Shown here: piece by piece, positions 63,701 to 64,000 of the stretch | Position numbering within the stretch: position 1 is the first letter of the stretch | How the letters are laid out: each line of letters opens with the position of its first letter | Source: Drosophila persimilis | Lineage: Eukaryota > Arthropoda > Insecta > Diptera > Drosophilidae | Direction: 5' to 3' | DNA length: 64,000 nt | Assembly (NCBI RefSeq): GCF_003286085.1 | Contig: NW_020825289.1 | Span: forward strand, 22,532,001-22,596,000 | Notes under the pieces: model-generated | What the model was told of the DNA's origin: nothing | The model's input: the letters and a program-made list of their open reading frames with translations, nothing else | Database searches by the model: none | Translations under genes and position numbers: made by a program

Positions 63701-64000
63701 GCAGCGGAGGAGGCAGGACCTGAGGCAGAAGCCTACGCCAATTGGCAGAAAACAAAACACGGCAGGAGGCAGTGCCGGAGGAGATAGGCTGCCACTCATT
63801 GCCAAAAATGCTTTCCACCTTTCTGCATCGAAGAGCTAGGTAGGCGTGGCACAGGTTTTGCCTCCTGGCCAAGGACTATTTCTCCCTCTTCTCCTCTGCC
63901 CTTAACTGCTGGCCATTCCTTGTCCCACTCCTGGCCCCATTTTTGGCAATCAGCTTCATCTTGCTGCCACTCGGCTCGGCTCGTTCTTGCTCCTTTCCTT
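54726..64000. other. Non-coding stretch, no gene recognised
   Basis: About 9 kb without a supportable gene. It contains (CTCCTG)n at about 59435-59460, GA-repeat blocks at 60547-60640, and the poly-G and poly-C tracts listed separately. Some minus-strand donors (56132, 61918, 63210) resemble real splice sites, but no exon chain can be established. Confidence 0.45.
61339..61549. repeat. Poly-G (15) and poly-C (22) tracts about 175 bp apart
   Basis: An uninterrupted G run at 61339-61353 and an uninterrupted C run at 61528-61549 on the same strand. They are complementary and could fold back or form G-quadruplex and i-motif structures. Run lengths may be affected by sequencing error. Confidence 0.85.

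Noticed and set aside
1-64000. tRNA, rRNA, CRISPR arrays, prophage or bacterial operon structure
   Set aside because: None was seen; the window is eukaryotic chromosomal DNA and I found no tRNA B-box with a foldable cloverleaf.

Overview
The window looks like chromosomal DNA from a Drosophila species. The evidence is short GT-AG introns, DRE and CAGCTG-type core promoter motifs, a conserved run of fly genes (importin-11, Vha14-1, Gmppa, fusilli) and two mini-me/DINE-like repeats carrying (GTCY)n tracts. The obscura group is a guess from the repeat content; sequence alone does not settle the species.

Layout. Positions 1-6,000 are gene-dense. They hold the 5' part of Ranbp11 on the minus strand, a divergent three-exon gene for a small secreted cysteine-rich protein, a decayed minus-strand duplicate of part of arrow (LRP5/6), then Vha14-1 and Gmppa on the plus strand. 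From about 5,950 to 25,700 lies fusilli (fus), the fly ESRP orthologue: several candidate 5' non-coding exons, nine coding exons for a long isoform, and two further exons for an alternative C-terminus. A deleted Tc1-like transposon sits in its 5' intron region.

From about 26,300 to 64,000 I find no confident protein gene. The stretch is AT-rich, simple-repeat-rich non-coding DNA with one more mini-me-like copy, a long 8-bp-unit microsatellite, and paired poly-G and poly-C tracts. A few small minus-strand segments have good splice sites and compatible phases, so the region could be introns or flank of an unrecognised minus-strand gene.

The genes serve unrelated housekeeping jobs (nuclear import, V-ATPase, GDP-mannose control), plus fus, a regulator of alternative splicing. 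The first promoters share DRE and CAGCTG motifs typical of broadly expressed fly genes. The main discoveries are the arrow-derived pseudogene, the two mutually exclusive fus C-termini, and the possible hidden exons in the gene-poor half.
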